Source: Alphaproteobacteria bacterium (GTDB lineage Bacteria > Pseudomonadota > Alphaproteobacteria > UBA6615). Taken from it: a stretch of 64,000 bases of DNA. Positions 28,732 to 38,593 of this stretch are shown one piece after another (the stretch's first letter is position 1; every line of letters begins with the position of its first letter). The translations under genes were made by a program, and so were the position numbers. The notes beneath the pieces were generated by a model. It did no database searches and was not told where the DNA came from. It saw nothing but the letters and a program-made list of their open reading frames with translations. The stretch is taken from positions 868,001 through 932,000 of the forward strand of contig JBDXCV010000003.1 in the NCBI GenBank assembly GCA_039980135.1. Direction: 5' to 3'.

Positions 28732-29121
28732 ATGGCAATGCTCGATCATATCTCTCTCGGGGTGCGGGACCTGACGGTCAGCGGTGCGTTCTACGACGCC
28801 GCACTCGAACCGCTGGGTTATCGGCGTATCCTGGAGAAGGGTATCGGATTGGCCTACGGGCCCGGACCCGACCGGGACGGCATGATGTTCTGGGTCGTCT
28901 GCCCGAACGCCGGTATATCGGCGTCACGCGGCACCCATGTGGCATTTGCCGCCGCCACCCGCGCGGCCGTCGACAGGTTTCATGCCGCGGCGTTGTCGGC
29001 GGGGGCGCGCGACAATGGCGCGCCGGGCCTGCGGCCCGAATACAGCGAAAATTACTACGGCGCGTTTGTCCTGGACCCGGATGGTCACAAGGTCGAAGCC
29101 GTTTGCCGAACCGAACACTGA
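28732..29121 (+). CDS. VOC/glyoxalase-fold family protein 2
   Basis: A 129-residue paralogue of the preceding gene, sharing the MLDHISLGVRDLTVSGAFYD opening, the PEYxxxYYGAFVLDPDGHK segment and the EAV ending. It starts at ATG 28732, 5 bases after its neighbour stops; ATG 28738 is an alternative. The pair looks like a tandem duplication, perhaps acting as a heterodimer. Substrate unknown. Confidence 0.87.
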   Translation: MAMLDHISLGVRDLTVSGAFYDAALEPLGYRRILEKGIGLAYGPGPDRDGMMFWVVCPNAGISASRGTHVAFAAATRAAVDRFHAAALSAGARDNGAPGLRPEYSENYYGAFVLDPDGHKVEAVCRTEH

Positions 29122-29180
29122 AAACCGATCAATCGAACCAACACACGCAAACACATACGTAAACAAAGGAACGACACATC

Positions 29181-29738
29181 ATGTCTCTTCGTATTCGACT
29201 CTCCCGTGGCGGCGCCAAAAAGCGGCCTTATTATCGCATTGTGGTGGCGGACTCGCGGCGTGCGCGCGATGGCCGCTTCATCGAGCGGATCGGGCACTAC
29301 AACCCGATGCTGCCCAAGGACGACCCCAACCGTGTCGGGATCGACATCGACCGTGCCAAACATTGGCTGAGTGTCGGTGCGTTGCCGTCGGAACGCGTCG
29401 CGAAATTCTTCGCCGGTGAGGATCTGGTGAAACTGCCGGCCCGCCGCGACCAGACCAAGCAGCACCTGCCCAAGGCGAAGGCCCAGGAACGTGCCGCGGC
29501 CGAGGCCGAGGCGGCAGAAGCCGCTGCGGCGGCTGCGGCGGAAGCCGCGGCGGCACCGGTCGAGGAAGAGGCGCCTGCCGAGGAGGCCCCCGCAGAGGAA
29601 GCAGCGGTTGAAGAGGCTGCTGTCGAAGAAGCAGCTGCCGAGGAGGCTCCCGCGGAGGAGGCTGCTGCGGAAGAAGCCCCGGCCGAGGAAGCCCCGGCCG
29701 AGGAAGCTGCAGCCGAGGACGAAGAGAGCAAGTCCTAG
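29181..29738 (+). CDS. rpsP: 30S ribosomal protein S16 with long Ala/Glu-rich tail
   Basis: The first ~85 residues are a complete S16 ([52 protein letters not shown]). S16 is an early 16S rRNA-binding assembly protein. It is followed by an unusual ~85-residue tail made almost only of Ala, Glu and Pro ([14 protein letters not shown] type), taking the protein to 185 residues against about 80-90 in E. coli. Extended S16 tails occur in alphaproteobacteria. The tail DNA is a GC-rich imperfect repeat and could vary in length between strains. Confidence 0.97.
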   Translation: MSLRIRLSRGGAKKRPYYRIVVADSRRARDGRFIERIGHYNPMLPKDDPNRVGIDIDRAKHWLSVGALPSERVAKFFAGEDLVKLPARRDQTKQHLPKAKAQERAAAEAEAAEAAAAAAAEAAAAPVEEEAPAEEAPAEEAAVEEAAVEEAAAEEAPAEEAAAEEAPAEEAPAEEAAAEDEESKS

Positions 29739-29804
29739 TCCGTTCGGACTGGCTTGCGTTGCCCGTGCCGTTGATGCGGCGCGGGCGGGCGGAAGGCGCC
29801 GGAG

Positions 29805-30410
29805 ATGGCCGTCGATATGGTTGAAGGTCCGGATGGGGAAGGTGATGCGCGGGTCTGCGTGGGCGTGATCAGCGGCGCACACGGGTTGCAGGGTCTGGTG
29901 CGTGTGCGCCCGTTCACAGATGTCGCGGAAGATGTGGCCGCCTATGGCCCCGTTCAAACCGAGGACGGCACCCGCAGCTTCACGCTTGACGTCCGCAATC
30001 GCACGGGCAAGGGCCAGATCCTCGTTCACATCGAGGGCGTCGGCGACCGGGATGCGGCGGAGGCGCTCAAGGGCGCGCGGCTGTATGTGGCGCGCGACCG
30101 CCTGCCGTCGCCCGACGAGGACGAATTTTACCATGCCGACCTTCTGGGGCTGGACGTGGTGACGGTCGACGGCAAGCCGCTCGGTACCGTCCTGGCGCTG
30201 CATGATTTCGGTGGCGGTGAAATGCTGGAGATCAAGGGTGCCGGCGGGCGTCTCGGGACCGTTTCATTTACCCGCGCGGCGGTTCCCGACATCGATCTGG
30301 TGGCCCGACGGGTGACGGTGGACGGCGCGGCGGTGCTGTGGCCGGGGCGGGCGCCCGAAGAATCGGCTGAATCCGGCGATTCCGGGCCGGACGGAGACGC
30401 CGATGGTTAA
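29805..30410 (+). CDS. rimM: Ribosome maturation factor RimM
   Basis: A 201-residue protein with the RimM N-terminal beta-barrel ([20 protein letters not shown]) and the PRC-barrel domain ([20 protein letters not shown]). RimM binds S19 and helps mature the 16S 3' domain. The C-terminal acidic tail ([16 protein letters not shown]) is extra. Its end overlaps the trmD start by 8 bases (30403-30410), in the standard rpsP-rimM-trmD-rplS order. Confidence 0.95.
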   Translation: MAVDMVEGPDGEGDARVCVGVISGAHGLQGLVRVRPFTDVAEDVAAYGPVQTEDGTRSFTLDVRNRTGKGQILVHIEGVGDRDAAEALKGARLYVARDRLPSPDEDEFYHADLLGLDVVTVDGKPLGTVLALHDFGGGEMLEIKGAGGRLGTVSFTRAAVPDIDLVARRVTVDGAAVLWPGRAPEESAESGDSGPDGDADG

Positions 30411-31149
30411 AGCACCCCCATGGACAGCCACCGTGTTGAGCCTGTTTCCGGAGATGTTTCCGGGGTCGCTGGGCCAGTCGCTGGCGGGCAAGGCGCTGGA
30501 GCGTGGAACCTGGCGGCTCGACGTCCGGGATATCCGGGCGCAGGCGTCGGATCGGCACGGAAGTGTCGACGATGTACCTTTTGGCGGCGGCGCCGGGATG
30601 GTGATGCGACCGGATATCGTCGATTCGGCATTTTCGGATGCCGTCAATCCGGTTGACGATCAGCGGCCGATCATCTATCTCACGCCCCGCGGGCGTCCCC
30701 TGGATCAGGCACGTGTTCAGGACTTGGCGGACGACCCCGGCGTGATACTGCTTTGCGGTCGTTATGAAGGCGTTGATCAGCGTGTGCTGGACGCCTGGCA
30801 GGCCGAGGAAATCAGCGTCGGCGACTATGTGCTTTCCGGTGGCGAACCGGCCGCACTGGTGCTGCTCGACGCGGTCGTTCGGTTGTTGCCGGGCGTGATG
30901 GGAACGGCAGAGTCACTGTCGGAAGAAAGTTTTGAAAGCGGACTGCTGGAGTATCCGCACTATACGAGGCCGGCCGACTGGGTCGACCGGCAGGGACAAA
31001 AACGTTCGGTCCCCGACATTCTGACTTCCGGCCATCACGGGCGGATCGCGGAGTGGCGGAATACGCAGGCAGAACAAGCAACCCGCACGCGCCGGCCGGA
31101 TCTCTGGCAGCGCTACGCGGCGAAAGATGATGAAGGACAGAAGCGATGA
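30403..31149 (+). CDS. trmD: tRNA (guanine37-N1)-methyltransferase TrmD
   Basis: A 248-residue SPOUT methyltransferase containing [35 protein letters not shown] and the knot segment [15 protein letters not shown]. It makes m1G37 in tRNAs with G36, preventing frameshifts. The start at ATG 30403 is inside the rimM end, and its stop overlaps the rplS start (ATGA at 31146-31149). Confidence 0.97.
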   Translation: MVKAPPWTATVLSLFPEMFPGSLGQSLAGKALERGTWRLDVRDIRAQASDRHGSVDDVPFGGGAGMVMRPDIVDSAFSDAVNPVDDQRPIIYLTPRGRPLDQARVQDLADDPGVILLCGRYEGVDQRVLDAWQAEEISVGDYVLSGGEPAALVLLDAVVRLLPGVMGTAESLSEESFESGLLEYPHYTRPADWVDRQGQKRSVPDILTSGHHGRIAEWRNTQAEQATRTRRPDLWQRYAAKDDEGQKR

Positions 31150-31610
31150 ATACGCTTGAGAAATTCGAAGCCGGCCAGCTCGCAAAGCTGCAAGCCGAAC
31201 GGGACGTTCCCGAATTCGGCCCGGGCGACACCGTCCGCGTGAATGTGCGCGTGGTCGAAGGTGAGCGCGAGCGTATCCAGGCCTATGAGGGTGTCTGCAT
31301 CGCGGTCAAGAATGACGGGATCAACTCGTCCTTCACGGTCCGCAAGATTTCCTTCGGTGAGGGTGTCGAGCGTGTGTTCCCGCTTTACGGCCCGCGCGTC
31401 GATTCGATCGACGTGATCCGCCGGGGCAAGGTTCGCCGCGCCAAGCTGTATTACCTGCGTGGCCGCACAGGCAAGCGCGCGCGTATCACGGAGCGCACCA
31501 CGGGTCGCGGCATGACCCGTCGCGGCGATGTTGCTGTTCCCGAAACCGGGACCGCCGAACGGTCGGCAGATGCGGCCGCCACGCCCGAGACGGACGCCAA
31601 GACGGAATAG
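31146..31610 (+). CDS. rplS: 50S ribosomal protein L19
   Basis: A 154-residue protein. The first ~115 residues are a standard L19 ([67 protein letters not shown]), located at the 30S-50S interface. A ~40-residue Thr/Ala/Glu-rich tail follows. It is the last gene of the operon, ending 38 bases before a strong terminator. Confidence 0.97.
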   Translation: MNTLEKFEAGQLAKLQAERDVPEFGPGDTVRVNVRVVEGERERIQAYEGVCIAVKNDGINSSFTVRKISFGEGVERVFPLYGPRVDSIDVIRRGKVRRAKLYYLRGRTGKRARITERTTGRGMTRRGDVAVPETGTAERSADAAATPETDAKTE

Positions 31611-31648
31611 GCGGCACGCTCGGGCAGATGCACCGACGTAATCGAGGC

Positions 31649-31685
31649 AACGCCCCGGAGCTTTCGCGCACGGGGCGTTTTTCTT
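31649..31685 (+). terminator. Intrinsic terminator of the ffh-rplS operon
   Basis: AACGCCCCG (31649-31657) pairs perfectly with CGGGGCGTT (31671-31679), a 9-bp GC-rich stem with a 13-base loop, and is followed by a T-rich run to 31685. It directly follows rplS and precedes leuC, separating the translation and leucine transcripts. Confidence 0.9.
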
Positions 31686-31703
31686 AGCGGAAAGACGAAA
31701 ACA

Positions 31704-33116
31704 ATGGCTCAGCCGAGAACATTATTCGACAAAATCTGGGACTCGCACCTGGTCGAAACCCAGGACGACGGTACCTGCCTGATCTATATCGACCGGCATC
31801 TCGTGCATGAGGTGACCAGCCCGCAGGCATTCGAGGGGCTGCGCATGAACGGGCGTACGGTTCGCCGACCCGATGCGACGCTCGCCGTCGCCGATCACAA
31901 TGTACCGACCACGGACCGCAGTGGCGGGATCGAAGATGAGGAATCGCGCATTCAGGTCGAGACCCTGACCCGCAACTGCGAGGAATTCGGGATCGAACTG
32001 TTCGAGATGGACGATATCCGTCAGGGCATCGTGCACATCATCGGCCCGGAACAGGGTTTCACCCTGCCGGGGACAACGATTGTGTGCGGCGACAGCCACA
32101 CGGCCACCCATGGCGCGTTCGGTGCGCTGGCCTTCGGTATCGGGACATCGGAAGTCGAGCATGTGCTCGCCACCCAGACGTTGCTGCAGCGCCCGGCGAA
32201 GAATTTTCTCGTTTCCGTCGACGGCGACCTTTCCGTCGGTGTGACCGCGAAGGACATGATCCTCGCCATCATCGGCGCGATCGGCACGGCCGGCGGCACC
32301 GGCCACGTCATCGAGTATGCCGGTGACGCCGTTCAGGCGCTCTCGATGGAAGGGCGCATGACCATGTGCAACATGTCGATCGAGGGCGGCGCGCGCGCCG
32401 GCCTGGTCGCACCCGACGACACGGCCTACGAATATCTCAAGGGCCTCCCGATGGCGCCGAAGGGCGCGGCGTGGGAGGCGGCCGAGGCCTATTGGCGCAC
32501 ACTGCCCAGCGATGCGGGCGCGGTCTACGACAAGGAAGTGCGCCTGTCCGCGCCGGATATCCCGCCGCAGGTCACCTGGGGCACCAGCCCCGAGAATGTG
32601 GTGCCGATCACCGGCGAGGTCCCCGATCCCGAGAATGACGCCCAGGACGATAATCAGCGCCAGGCCTGGGAGCGGTCGCTGGAATATATGGACCTCGCGC
32701 CCGGCACGAAGATGGCCGATGTCACGGTCGACAAGGTGTTCATCGGCTCGTGTACCAATGGACGGATCGAGGATCTGCGCGCGGTCGCCGCGATCGCCGA
32801 AGGCCGCAAGGTCTCCGACAAGGTGCATGCGATGGTGGTGCCGGGCTCGGGCCTGGTGAAGGCGCAGGCCGAAGCCGAGGGGATCGACAAGATCCTGCTG
32901 GCCGCCGGCTTCGACTGGCGCGAGCCGGGTTGCTCCATGTGCCTGGCCATGAATGCCGACAAGCTGGCACCGGGCGAGCGCTGCGCGTCGACCTCGAATC
33001 GTAATTTCGAGGGCCGGCAGGGACGTGGCGGACGCACCCATCTGGTCAGCCCGGGCATGGCCGCCGCCGCCGCGATCGCGGGCAAGCTCACCGACGTGCG
33101 TGATCTGGACGCGTGA
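31704..33116 (+). CDS. leuC: 3-isopropylmalate dehydratase large subunit
   Basis: A 470-residue aconitase-superfamily enzyme. The [4Fe-4S] ligands are Cys350 (IGSCTNGR), Cys410 and Cys413 ([11 protein letters not shown]), and [16 protein letters not shown] is present. With LeuD it isomerises 2- to 3-isopropylmalate in leucine synthesis. Length and motifs match bacterial LeuC. leuD and leuB follow in the same direction. Confidence 0.97.
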   Translation: MAQPRTLFDKIWDSHLVETQDDGTCLIYIDRHLVHEVTSPQAFEGLRMNGRTVRRPDATLAVADHNVPTTDRSGGIEDEESRIQVETLTRNCEEFGIELFEMDDIRQGIVHIIGPEQGFTLPGTTIVCGDSHTATHGAFGALAFGIGTSEVEHVLATQTLLQRPAKNFLVSVDGDLSVGVTAKDMILAIIGAIGTAGGTGHVIEYAGDAVQALSMEGRMTMCNMSIEGGARAGLVAPDDTAYEYLKGLPMAPKGAAWEAAEAYWRTLPSDAGAVYDKEVRLSAPDIPPQVTWGTSPENVVPITGEVPDPENDAQDDNQRQAWERSLEYMDLAPGTKMADVTVDKVFIGSCTNGRIEDLRAVAAIAEGRKVSDKVHAMVVPGSGLVKAQAEAEGIDKILLAAGFDWREPGCSMCLAMNADKLAPGERCASTSNRNFEGRQGRGGRTHLVSPGMAAAAAIAGKLTDVRDLDA

Positions 33117-33206
33117 GCGACACGATCGTCAGAGATAATTCCGCGGCGCCAGGGCTCGCATGACATGCTGGCCGGGTGCCTCGTGCTCAAACGTTAGGAG
33201 TTGGGA

Positions 33207-33827
33207 ATGGAAAAGTTCAACAAGGTGACCGGCGTGGCCGCACCGCTGCCGCTGGTCAATGTCGACACAGACAAGATCATCCCGAAGCAGTTCCTGAAGA
33301 CGATCGCCCGCACGGGCCTCGGCAAGGGCCTGTTCTACGAGATGCGGACCAACGAAGACGGGACGGCGCGTGACGATTTCATCCTCGACCGGGAACCCTA
33401 CACGAATGCGGAAATCCTGATCGCGGGTGACAATTTCGGCTGCGGCTCCTCACGCGAGCATGCCCCCTGGGCGCTCCAGGATTTCGGCATCAAGGTGGTG
33501 ATCGCGCCGACTTTCGCCGATATCTTCTACAACAACAGCTTCAAGAACGGCATGCTTCTGATCAAGCTGCCCCAGGAACAGATCGACGTTCTGATGTCGG
33601 TGGCGAGCGACCCGGAGAACCCGGAGATTTCGGTCGACCTGGAAAAGCAGGAAATCCATGCGCCCAACGGCGTCGTCTATCCGTTCGAACTCGATCCGTT
33701 CCTCAAGCAATGCCTGCTGGAAGGCCTCGATGATATCGGCCTGACCATGCAGCAGGGCAGCAAGATTGCGGACTTCGAGGGCGGCCAGAGCAGCGAGCAG
33801 CCCTGGCTTTACAAGAACGCATCGTAA
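33207..33827 (+). CDS. leuD: 3-isopropylmalate dehydratase small subunit
   Basis: A 206-residue swivel-domain subunit with [16 protein letters not shown] and [17 protein letters not shown], which complete the LeuC active site. Start ATG 33207 has TAGGAG 7 bases upstream, favouring it over a TTG at 33201. It is separated from leuC by 90 bases and from leuB by 165 bases that contain a palindromic element. Confidence 0.97.
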   Translation: MEKFNKVTGVAAPLPLVNVDTDKIIPKQFLKTIARTGLGKGLFYEMRTNEDGTARDDFILDREPYTNAEILIAGDNFGCGSSREHAPWALQDFGIKVVIAPTFADIFYNNSFKNGMLLIKLPQEQIDVLMSVASDPENPEISVDLEKQEIHAPNGVVYPFELDPFLKQCLLEGLDDIGLTMQQGSKIADFEGGQSSEQPWLYKNAS

Positions 33828-33835
33828 CGAACATT

Positions 33836-33931
33836 GATCGTCATTCCCGCGCAGGCGGGAATCCATAAACTCCGTGATTACCTGATCGGGTGCGGTGACT
33901 ATGGACCCCCGCCTGCGCGGGGGTGACGATC
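33836..33931. repeat. Intergenic palindromic element between leuD and leuB
   Basis: Two 32-base imperfect inverted arms (33836-33867 and 33900-33931) flank a 32-base centre. Each arm contains its own small palindrome: CCCGCGCAGGCGGG on the left and CCCGCCTGCGCGGG on the right. The arms differ mainly by TT to CC changes. This resembles a dispersed non-coding palindromic repeat (REP/MITE-like) common in bacterial genomes. It encodes no protein and lies inside the leu transcript. Confidence 0.85.
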
Positions 33932-33992
33932 CGGGAAATAGCACACTCCGAGCGAACGCCGCCGGAGACGAAAATAAGGGGAGATTTTATCG

Positions 33993-35105
33993 ATGGCCGC
34001 GAACAAGAGCGTGTTGGTCCTGCCGGGCGACGGCATCGGACCCGAGGTGATGGAACAGGTCCGCCGCGTGATGGGCTGGTTCGAGGCGAAGGAAGCCGTT
34101 CGTTTCGAGATCGACGAGGCGCCGGTCGGTGGCGCCTGCTACGACGCCCACGGGGTCTCGATCCAGGAAGAGACCATGGAGAAGGCGATGACCCTCGACG
34201 CGGTGCTGTTCGGCGCCGTCGGTGGCCCGAAATGGGATGATGTGCCGCGCGAGCACCGGCCCGAAGCGGGCCTGTTGCGCCTGCGCAAGGACCTCGATCT
34301 GTTCGCCAACCTCCGTCCGGCCGTGGTGATGGACGCCATGGTCGAGGCCTCGACATTGAAACCCGAAGTGGTCAAGGGGCTGGACATCATGATCCTGCGT
34401 GAGCTCACCTCGGGCGTCTATTTCGGCCAGCCGAAAGGTGAGCAGACCCTGGAGGACGGTACCGTCCGTGTCGTCGATACCCAGGCCTATACCAAGGACG
34501 AGATCGTCCGGATCTGTCGGGTCGCCTTCGAGCTGGCACGCAAGCGCGGCAACAAGGTGCATTGCGCGGAAAAATCCAACGTCATGGAGACCGGCGTGTT
34601 CTGGCGGCAGGTCTCGGCCGAAGTGGCGAAGGAATATCCCGACGTCGAGTTCCACCACATCCTGGCCGACAATTGCGCCATGCAGCTGATTCGCTACCCG
34701 CACCAGTTCGACGTGATCGTCACCGATAACCTGTTCGGCGATATCCTGTCGGACGAGGCGGCGATGATGACGGGCTCACTCGGCATGCTGCCGTCGGCCA
34801 GCCTCGGTGCACCGGACCCGGTCACGGGCGCGCGCAAGGCGATGTACGAGCCGGTCCATGGTTCGGCACCGGATATCGCCGGGCAGGGCAAGGCCAATCC
34901 GATCGCCATGCTGCTCTCCTTCGGCATGATGCTGCGGTATTCCTACGATCTGGGCCGCGAGGCCGATCTGGTCGAACAGGCGGCGCAGAATGTGCTGAAT
35001 GAGGGCTTCCGCACCGCCGACATCATGCAAGACGGCTGCACGCCGGTGTCGACCGAGGAGATGGGCAACCATTTGCTGGCCGAACTCGACCGGATTACGG
35101 CATAG
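33993..35105 (+). CDS. leuB: 3-isopropylmalate dehydrogenase
   Basis: A 370-residue NAD-dependent decarboxylating dehydrogenase with [31 protein letters not shown], the metal-binding [19 protein letters not shown] and [14 protein letters not shown]. It converts 3-isopropylmalate to 2-oxoisocaproate. The start ATG 33993 has AGGGGAGA about 10 bases upstream. It completes the leuCDB set; leuA is not in the window. Confidence 0.97.
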   Translation: MAANKSVLVLPGDGIGPEVMEQVRRVMGWFEAKEAVRFEIDEAPVGGACYDAHGVSIQEETMEKAMTLDAVLFGAVGGPKWDDVPREHRPEAGLLRLRKDLDLFANLRPAVVMDAMVEASTLKPEVVKGLDIMILRELTSGVYFGQPKGEQTLEDGTVRVVDTQAYTKDEIVRICRVAFELARKRGNKVHCAEKSNVMETGVFWRQVSAEVAKEYPDVEFHHILADNCAMQLIRYPHQFDVIVTDNLFGDILSDEAAMMTGSLGMLPSASLGAPDPVTGARKAMYEPVHGSAPDIAGQGKANPIAMLLSFGMMLRYSYDLGREADLVEQAAQNVLNEGFRTADIMQDGCTPVSTEEMGNHLLAELDRITA

Positions 35106-35182
35106 CTGGCTCAATGAGGCGTGATTTGACGCCGCGCGACGTATGGGGCTAGCCTCTGTGCGACCAATCCGGGGTTTGGCCC

Positions 35183-35479
35183 ATGCGTACGATCATTCTT
35201 GGCATTACCATCGTCGCGCCGTGCTTTCTGGCGGCGCCTGCGTCTGCGCAGCAGGTCGTCGAAACCACAACGGGCATCCAGCATGCCAGCGGGCAGTGCG
35301 GGGTCTCCCAGGCTATGCTCGCTGCGATCGAGCAGGGCGAGGCAGACCGTCAGGTCGATACCAAAACCCGTATCAACGCGTTTCTGGACAACGCGTTGGC
35401 CAGTTCTCGCAGCCGCGCGCCGGTCAAGACGGAAGGTCAGTCACCCGTCATGTTCCCGCCGTTTCGTTCCGGGGGCTGA
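35183..35479 (+). CDS. Small secreted protein, function unknown
   Basis: A 98-residue frame with a clear Sec signal peptide, MRTIILGITIVAPCFLAAPASA, probably cleaved after residue 22 (ASA). The mature part is about 76 residues, polar, with a single cysteine and no recognisable domain. Two other overlapping frames exist on this strand, but only this one has a sensible signal peptide. It is probably periplasmic. Confidence 0.65.
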   Translation: MRTIILGITIVAPCFLAAPASAQQVVETTTGIQHASGQCGVSQAMLAAIEQGEADRQVDTKTRINAFLDNALASSRSRAPVKTEGQSPVMFPPFRSGG

Positions 35480-35494
35480 AACCAAAAAAAACGT

Positions 35495-35908
35495 CTATGG
35501 CGTGATGCAGTCGTCGTTGCTGCTGTTGGCACCGACGCCGCCGATCGCGCGCAGGTAATCCGTCTCGACCCCGCGCGGCCAGATGATCTGAATGCGGTTG
35601 GGTGAAATGAAGATCACCCGCGCCGCGTCGTCTTCGCGCCTTGGCGTGGCAACGGCCGGCGGCCCGTACCAGACGAACGTACCGTCAATCCCCTCGCCGA
35701 AGACGATCGGGCGCGCGACCCTGACATTCACCCGGTTGCCGCGGACGATCAGGCAATTCTCGCGGAACCCGATGATGTTGCCATGCGCCCGCAGCGCGGT
35801 CGGCGAGGCGGCATGCCAGTCGCCGACCAGCGGGTTGTCGGGCGGGCCGCCGGCGCAGGCCGCCAGCGCCAACATCAACACGCCGGCACGCACAGACGAT
35901 GAAATCAC
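35495..35908 (-). CDS. Putative lipoprotein
   Basis: A 137-residue protein with a lipoprotein signal: VRAGVLMLALAAC, with lipobox LALAAC and acylated Cys18. The mature protein has NPLVGDWHAASPTALRAHGN and a beta-rich region ending SSNDDCITP; a lipocalin-like or small beta-barrel fold is possible but not shown. The start is GTG 35908, immediately after the stop of the upstream monooxygenase-like gene, so translation is probably coupled. Confidence 0.78.
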   Translation of the reverse strand: MISSSVRAGVLMLALAACAGGPPDNPLVGDWHAASPTALRAHGNIIGFRENCLIVRGNRVNVRVARPIVFGEGIDGTFVWYGPPAVATPRREDDAARVIFISPNRIQIIWPRGVETDYLRAIGGVGANSSNDDCITP

Positions 35909-36214
35909 CTAGCCGTCGTTCTCGCTGTAGCAGGCTTCGACATGCGTGGTTGTGTATTCACCCGTGAAGAATCTTTCGATCGCCGGGAGGACATTGTCCT
36001 TCATGGTGCCGCTCGCTTCGTATTCGGTCATGTGGGATTCGCTGTCCCACAGGCTGAGCGTAAATCCGGCGTCGGGATCGTTGGTATCCCGAAACAGGTA
36101 ACGGCCCTTGAGGCCCGGTTGCGGCCCCGCTTTGCCGACGACATCCTTGAAGGCGGCCTCGAAAGCGTCCCACTGTCCCGGCTGGATTTTCCCCCAGCTT
36201 ATACGTGCGTGCAT
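35909..36214 (-). CDS. Antibiotic-biosynthesis-monooxygenase (ABM)-like small protein
   Basis: A 101-residue single-domain protein resembling the dimeric alpha-beta barrel (ABM/Dabb) fold: ARISWGKIQPGQWDAFEAAF at the start, then PGLKGRYLFRDTNDPDAGFT and LSLWDSESHMTEYE. ABM-like proteins act as monooxygenases, heme-degrading enzymes or isomerases, so no reaction is assigned. It abuts the lipoprotein gene and follows the Mpo1-like gene in the same direction. Confidence 0.75.
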   Translation of the reverse strand: MHARISWGKIQPGQWDAFEAAFKDVVGKAGPQPGLKGRYLFRDTNDPDAGFTLSLWDSESHMTEYEASGTMKDNVLPAIERFFTGEYTTTHVEACYSENDG

Positions 36215-36224
36215 GATTTCCTCC

Positions 36225-36578
36225 TCAGGGTTGCGGTGAACCAGTTTTCTGACCGACGCCCGCGCCCGCGAGTTCGGAAGCCAGGCGCCCGGTCATCCAA
36301 AGGTACAACATCCGGAAGTCGCTGAGCAGTGACCAGACCGGATGGGTAAAAGTGGTGGGGCGGTTGCGTTCGACCAGCCCGTGGGCGATCCAGGCCGGAC
36401 CATAGCCGGCCACCAGAGCCACGAGCACGAGCCACCACGGGCCGACGACAACGGAAAACCCGACCAGCAGCAGGCCCGCGAGCGTGCCTGCATAGTGCAG
36501 CGCGCGGGTTTGTGGGCGGGCATGGTCGCGCAGATAATGCGGCCAGAAGTCGGCATAGGTGGAAAACCGTTCGGTCAT
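36225..36578 (-). CDS. Mpo1-like / DUF962 membrane protein
   Basis: A 117-residue protein with the DUF962 signature FWPHYLRDHARPQTRALHYA, two or three hydrophobic segments and conserved histidines (HYLRDH, HGLVERNRP). Yeast Mpo1 is an Fe-dependent dioxygenase of 2-hydroxy fatty acids; the bacterial role is not established. The start is ATG 36578; the frame is open further upstream but that Arg/Pro-rich stretch overlaps the divergent methyltransferase and looks non-coding. Confidence 0.85.
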   Translation of the reverse strand: MTERFSTYADFWPHYLRDHARPQTRALHYAGTLAGLLLVGFSVVVGPWWLVLVALVAGYGPAWIAHGLVERNRPTTFTHPVWSLLSDFRMLYLWMTGRLASELAGAGVGQKTGSPQP

Positions 36579-36625
36579 GGCGCGAATTCTGGCACATAGA
36601 AAGCCGGCAAGGCGAGGAGACAGGT

Positions 36626-37429
36626 GTGCCCGATATTTATGTGAACCCGGATGCGATCCCGGAAGAGATTCTGGAGGCGATGAAGGAAAGTCTGGAACGC
36701 CGTGCGGCGACCCCGCAGCAGACGGCAGCACTCCGCTCGTATCTCGCAGACGTTGACTTTCCCGCGGGCGCACGGGTGCTCGATATCGGCTGCGGCACGG
36801 GCCCCCAGTCCCGGATGATTGCCGCCATACCGGGCGTGGGCGAGGTGGTGGGTGTCGATCAGCTCGAACCTTTCCTCGAGCGTGGACGCGAGCTGGCCGC
36901 GGAACTTCCGAATGTATCCTTCGAACAGGCGGACGCGCGCGAACTGCCGTTCGGCGATGCCGACTTCGACGTCGTCGTGCTGCACACGCTGCTGACCCAT
37001 GTGCCCGGCCCGGAAGCTGTTCTGGCCGAAGTGCGACGAGTCCTGAAGCCCGGAGGCGTGGTTGCGATCTATGACGGCGACTTCACGACCATGTCCGTCG
37101 CTCTGACCGACGACGACCCGTTGCAGGTCTGCGTCGATGCCTTCGTCGACGACAATGTGAATGACCGCTGGCTCGTACGCCGGTTGCCCGGCATGTTGCG
37201 CGATATCGGGTTCGACGCGGCCCCGACGCGCAGTCACGGCCATCTGGACACAGACGAACCCGTGTTGACCCTGGGCTGGACCTTGCGCGGCGCCTACTAC
37301 CTGGTCGCGGCGGGCAAGATCGCGCAGGCCGAAGCCGATGCGTTGGAGGCGGAGGCCCGCCGGCGGATCGATGCCGGCACGTTCTACGGCTACATGAACT
37401 ATGTGAGCATCCTCGCGCACAAGACATAG
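36626..37429 (+). CDS. Class I SAM-dependent methyltransferase
   Basis: A 267-residue methyltransferase with motif I VLDIGCGTGPQSR, the acidic residue VVGVDQ, motif II-like DADFDVVVLHTLLTHVPGP and LAEVRRVLKPGGVVAIYDGD. This is the Methyltransf_11/ubiE-like pattern; the acceptor is unknown. The start is GTG 36626 behind AGGCGAGGAGA. It is divergent from the Mpo1-like gene. Confidence 0.9.
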   Translation: MPDIYVNPDAIPEEILEAMKESLERRAATPQQTAALRSYLADVDFPAGARVLDIGCGTGPQSRMIAAIPGVGEVVGVDQLEPFLERGRELAAELPNVSFEQADARELPFGDADFDVVVLHTLLTHVPGPEAVLAEVRRVLKPGGVVAIYDGDFTTMSVALTDDDPLQVCVDAFVDDNVNDRWLVRRLPGMLRDIGFDAAPTRSHGHLDTDEPVLTLGWTLRGAYYLVAAGKIAQAEADALEAEARRRIDAGTFYGYMNYVSILAHKT

Positions 37430-37540
37430 GCCGGGGTTTGCGCCGCGTTTCGGTGCACAAACCTTGCAAAACCGGCATTTCGGGCTTATGTCAACGCCCG
37501 CACCCCGGGCAATGTGGCCGGGGATCAAAGGATAGGACCC

Positions 37541-38575
37541 ATGGGCTATAAGGTTGCGGTGGTCGGCGCGACAGGCAATGTCGGCCGCGAACTCCTGCAA
37601 ACGCTGGCGGAGCGCGAGTTCCCGGCGGATGAGGTTGTCGCTTTGGCGAGCGAGCGTTCGGTCGGGCGCGAGGTCTCTTTTGGTGAGGACCAGACTCTGA
37701 TCGTTCAGAACCTGGCCGAATACGACTTCGCCGGCACCGATATCGGCCTGTTCTCGCCCGGCTCGGCTGTGTCGGCGAAATACGCGCCCAAGGCCGCGGC
37801 GGCGGGCTGCATCGTCATCGACAATACGTCCCAGTTCCGCATGGATCCCGACGTGCCGCTGATCGTGCCCGAGGTCAATCCCGAGGCGGCGGCCGGCTAT
37901 ACCAAGCGCAACATCATCGCCAACCCGAACTGCTCGACGATCCAGATGGTCGTCGCCCTCAAGCCCCTGCATGATGCCTTCGGCATCGAGCGGGTGGTCG
38001 TCTCGACCTACCAGTCGGTGTCGGGTGCGGGCAAGGACGCGATGGACGAGCTCTTCAACCAGACGCGCGCCGTTTATGTGAACGACCCGGTCGAGCCGAA
38101 ACAGTTCACCAAGCCGATCGCCTTCAACGTCATTCCCCATATCGACGTGTTCATGGATGACGGGTCGACCAAGGAAGAGTGGAAGATGACGGTCGAGACC
38201 AAGAAGATTCTCGACCCGAAGATCAAGCTGACGGCCACCTGTGTGCGGGTGCCCGTGTTCATCAGCCATGCCGAATCGATCAATATCCAGTTCGCCAAAG
38301 AGGTTTCCACCAAGGACGCCCGCGCGGCCCTGCGCGCATCACCCGGCGTGGTGCTGGTCGATCACCGTGCCGATGAGGGCTATGTCACACCCAAGGAAGC
38401 GGCCGGCGAAGACGGGGTTTATGTCAGCCGTATCCGTGAGGATTCGACGATCGACAACGGGCTGAATATCTGGGTCGTTTCGGACAATCTGCGTAAGGGC
38501 GCGGCCCTGAACACGGTCCAGATCGCCGAGTTGCTCGACCGCGACTATCTGAAGAAGGCCATCGCGGCGGAGTAG
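37541..38575 (+). CDS. asd: Aspartate-semialdehyde dehydrogenase
   Basis: A 344-residue enzyme with the NADP-binding VAVVGATGNVGREL, the catalytic Cys131 in NPNCSTIQM and the substrate segment TYQSVSGAGKDAMDEL. It reduces aspartyl phosphate to the semialdehyde, feeding lysine/diaminopimelate, threonine and methionine synthesis. ATG 37541 gives MGYKVAVVG. It is functionally linked to dapF in this window but not cotranscribed with it. Confidence 0.97.
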   Translation: MGYKVAVVGATGNVGRELLQTLAEREFPADEVVALASERSVGREVSFGEDQTLIVQNLAEYDFAGTDIGLFSPGSAVSAKYAPKAAAAGCIVIDNTSQFRMDPDVPLIVPEVNPEAAAGYTKRNIIANPNCSTIQMVVALKPLHDAFGIERVVVSTYQSVSGAGKDAMDELFNQTRAVYVNDPVEPKQFTKPIAFNVIPHIDVFMDDGSTKEEWKMTVETKKILDPKIKLTATCVRVPVFISHAESINIQFAKEVSTKDARAALRASPGVVLVDHRADEGYVTPKEAAGEDGVYVSRIREDSTIDNGLNIWVVSDNLRKGAALNTVQIAELLDRDYLKKAIAAE

Positions 38576-38593
38576 CTGAGCTAGTTTGCGACA

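Noticed and set aside
29736-29751. Terminator or attenuator after rpsP
   Set aside because: AGTCC/GGACT is a 5-bp stem with no T-run, inside a well-known operon.
35106-35182. Terminator after leuB
   Set aside because: Only a 5-bp GGCGT/ACGCC stem without a T-run.
36575-38269. A 564-residue minus strand frame opposite the methyltransferase and asd
   Set aside because: The + strand genes have catalytic motifs; the minus frame has none.
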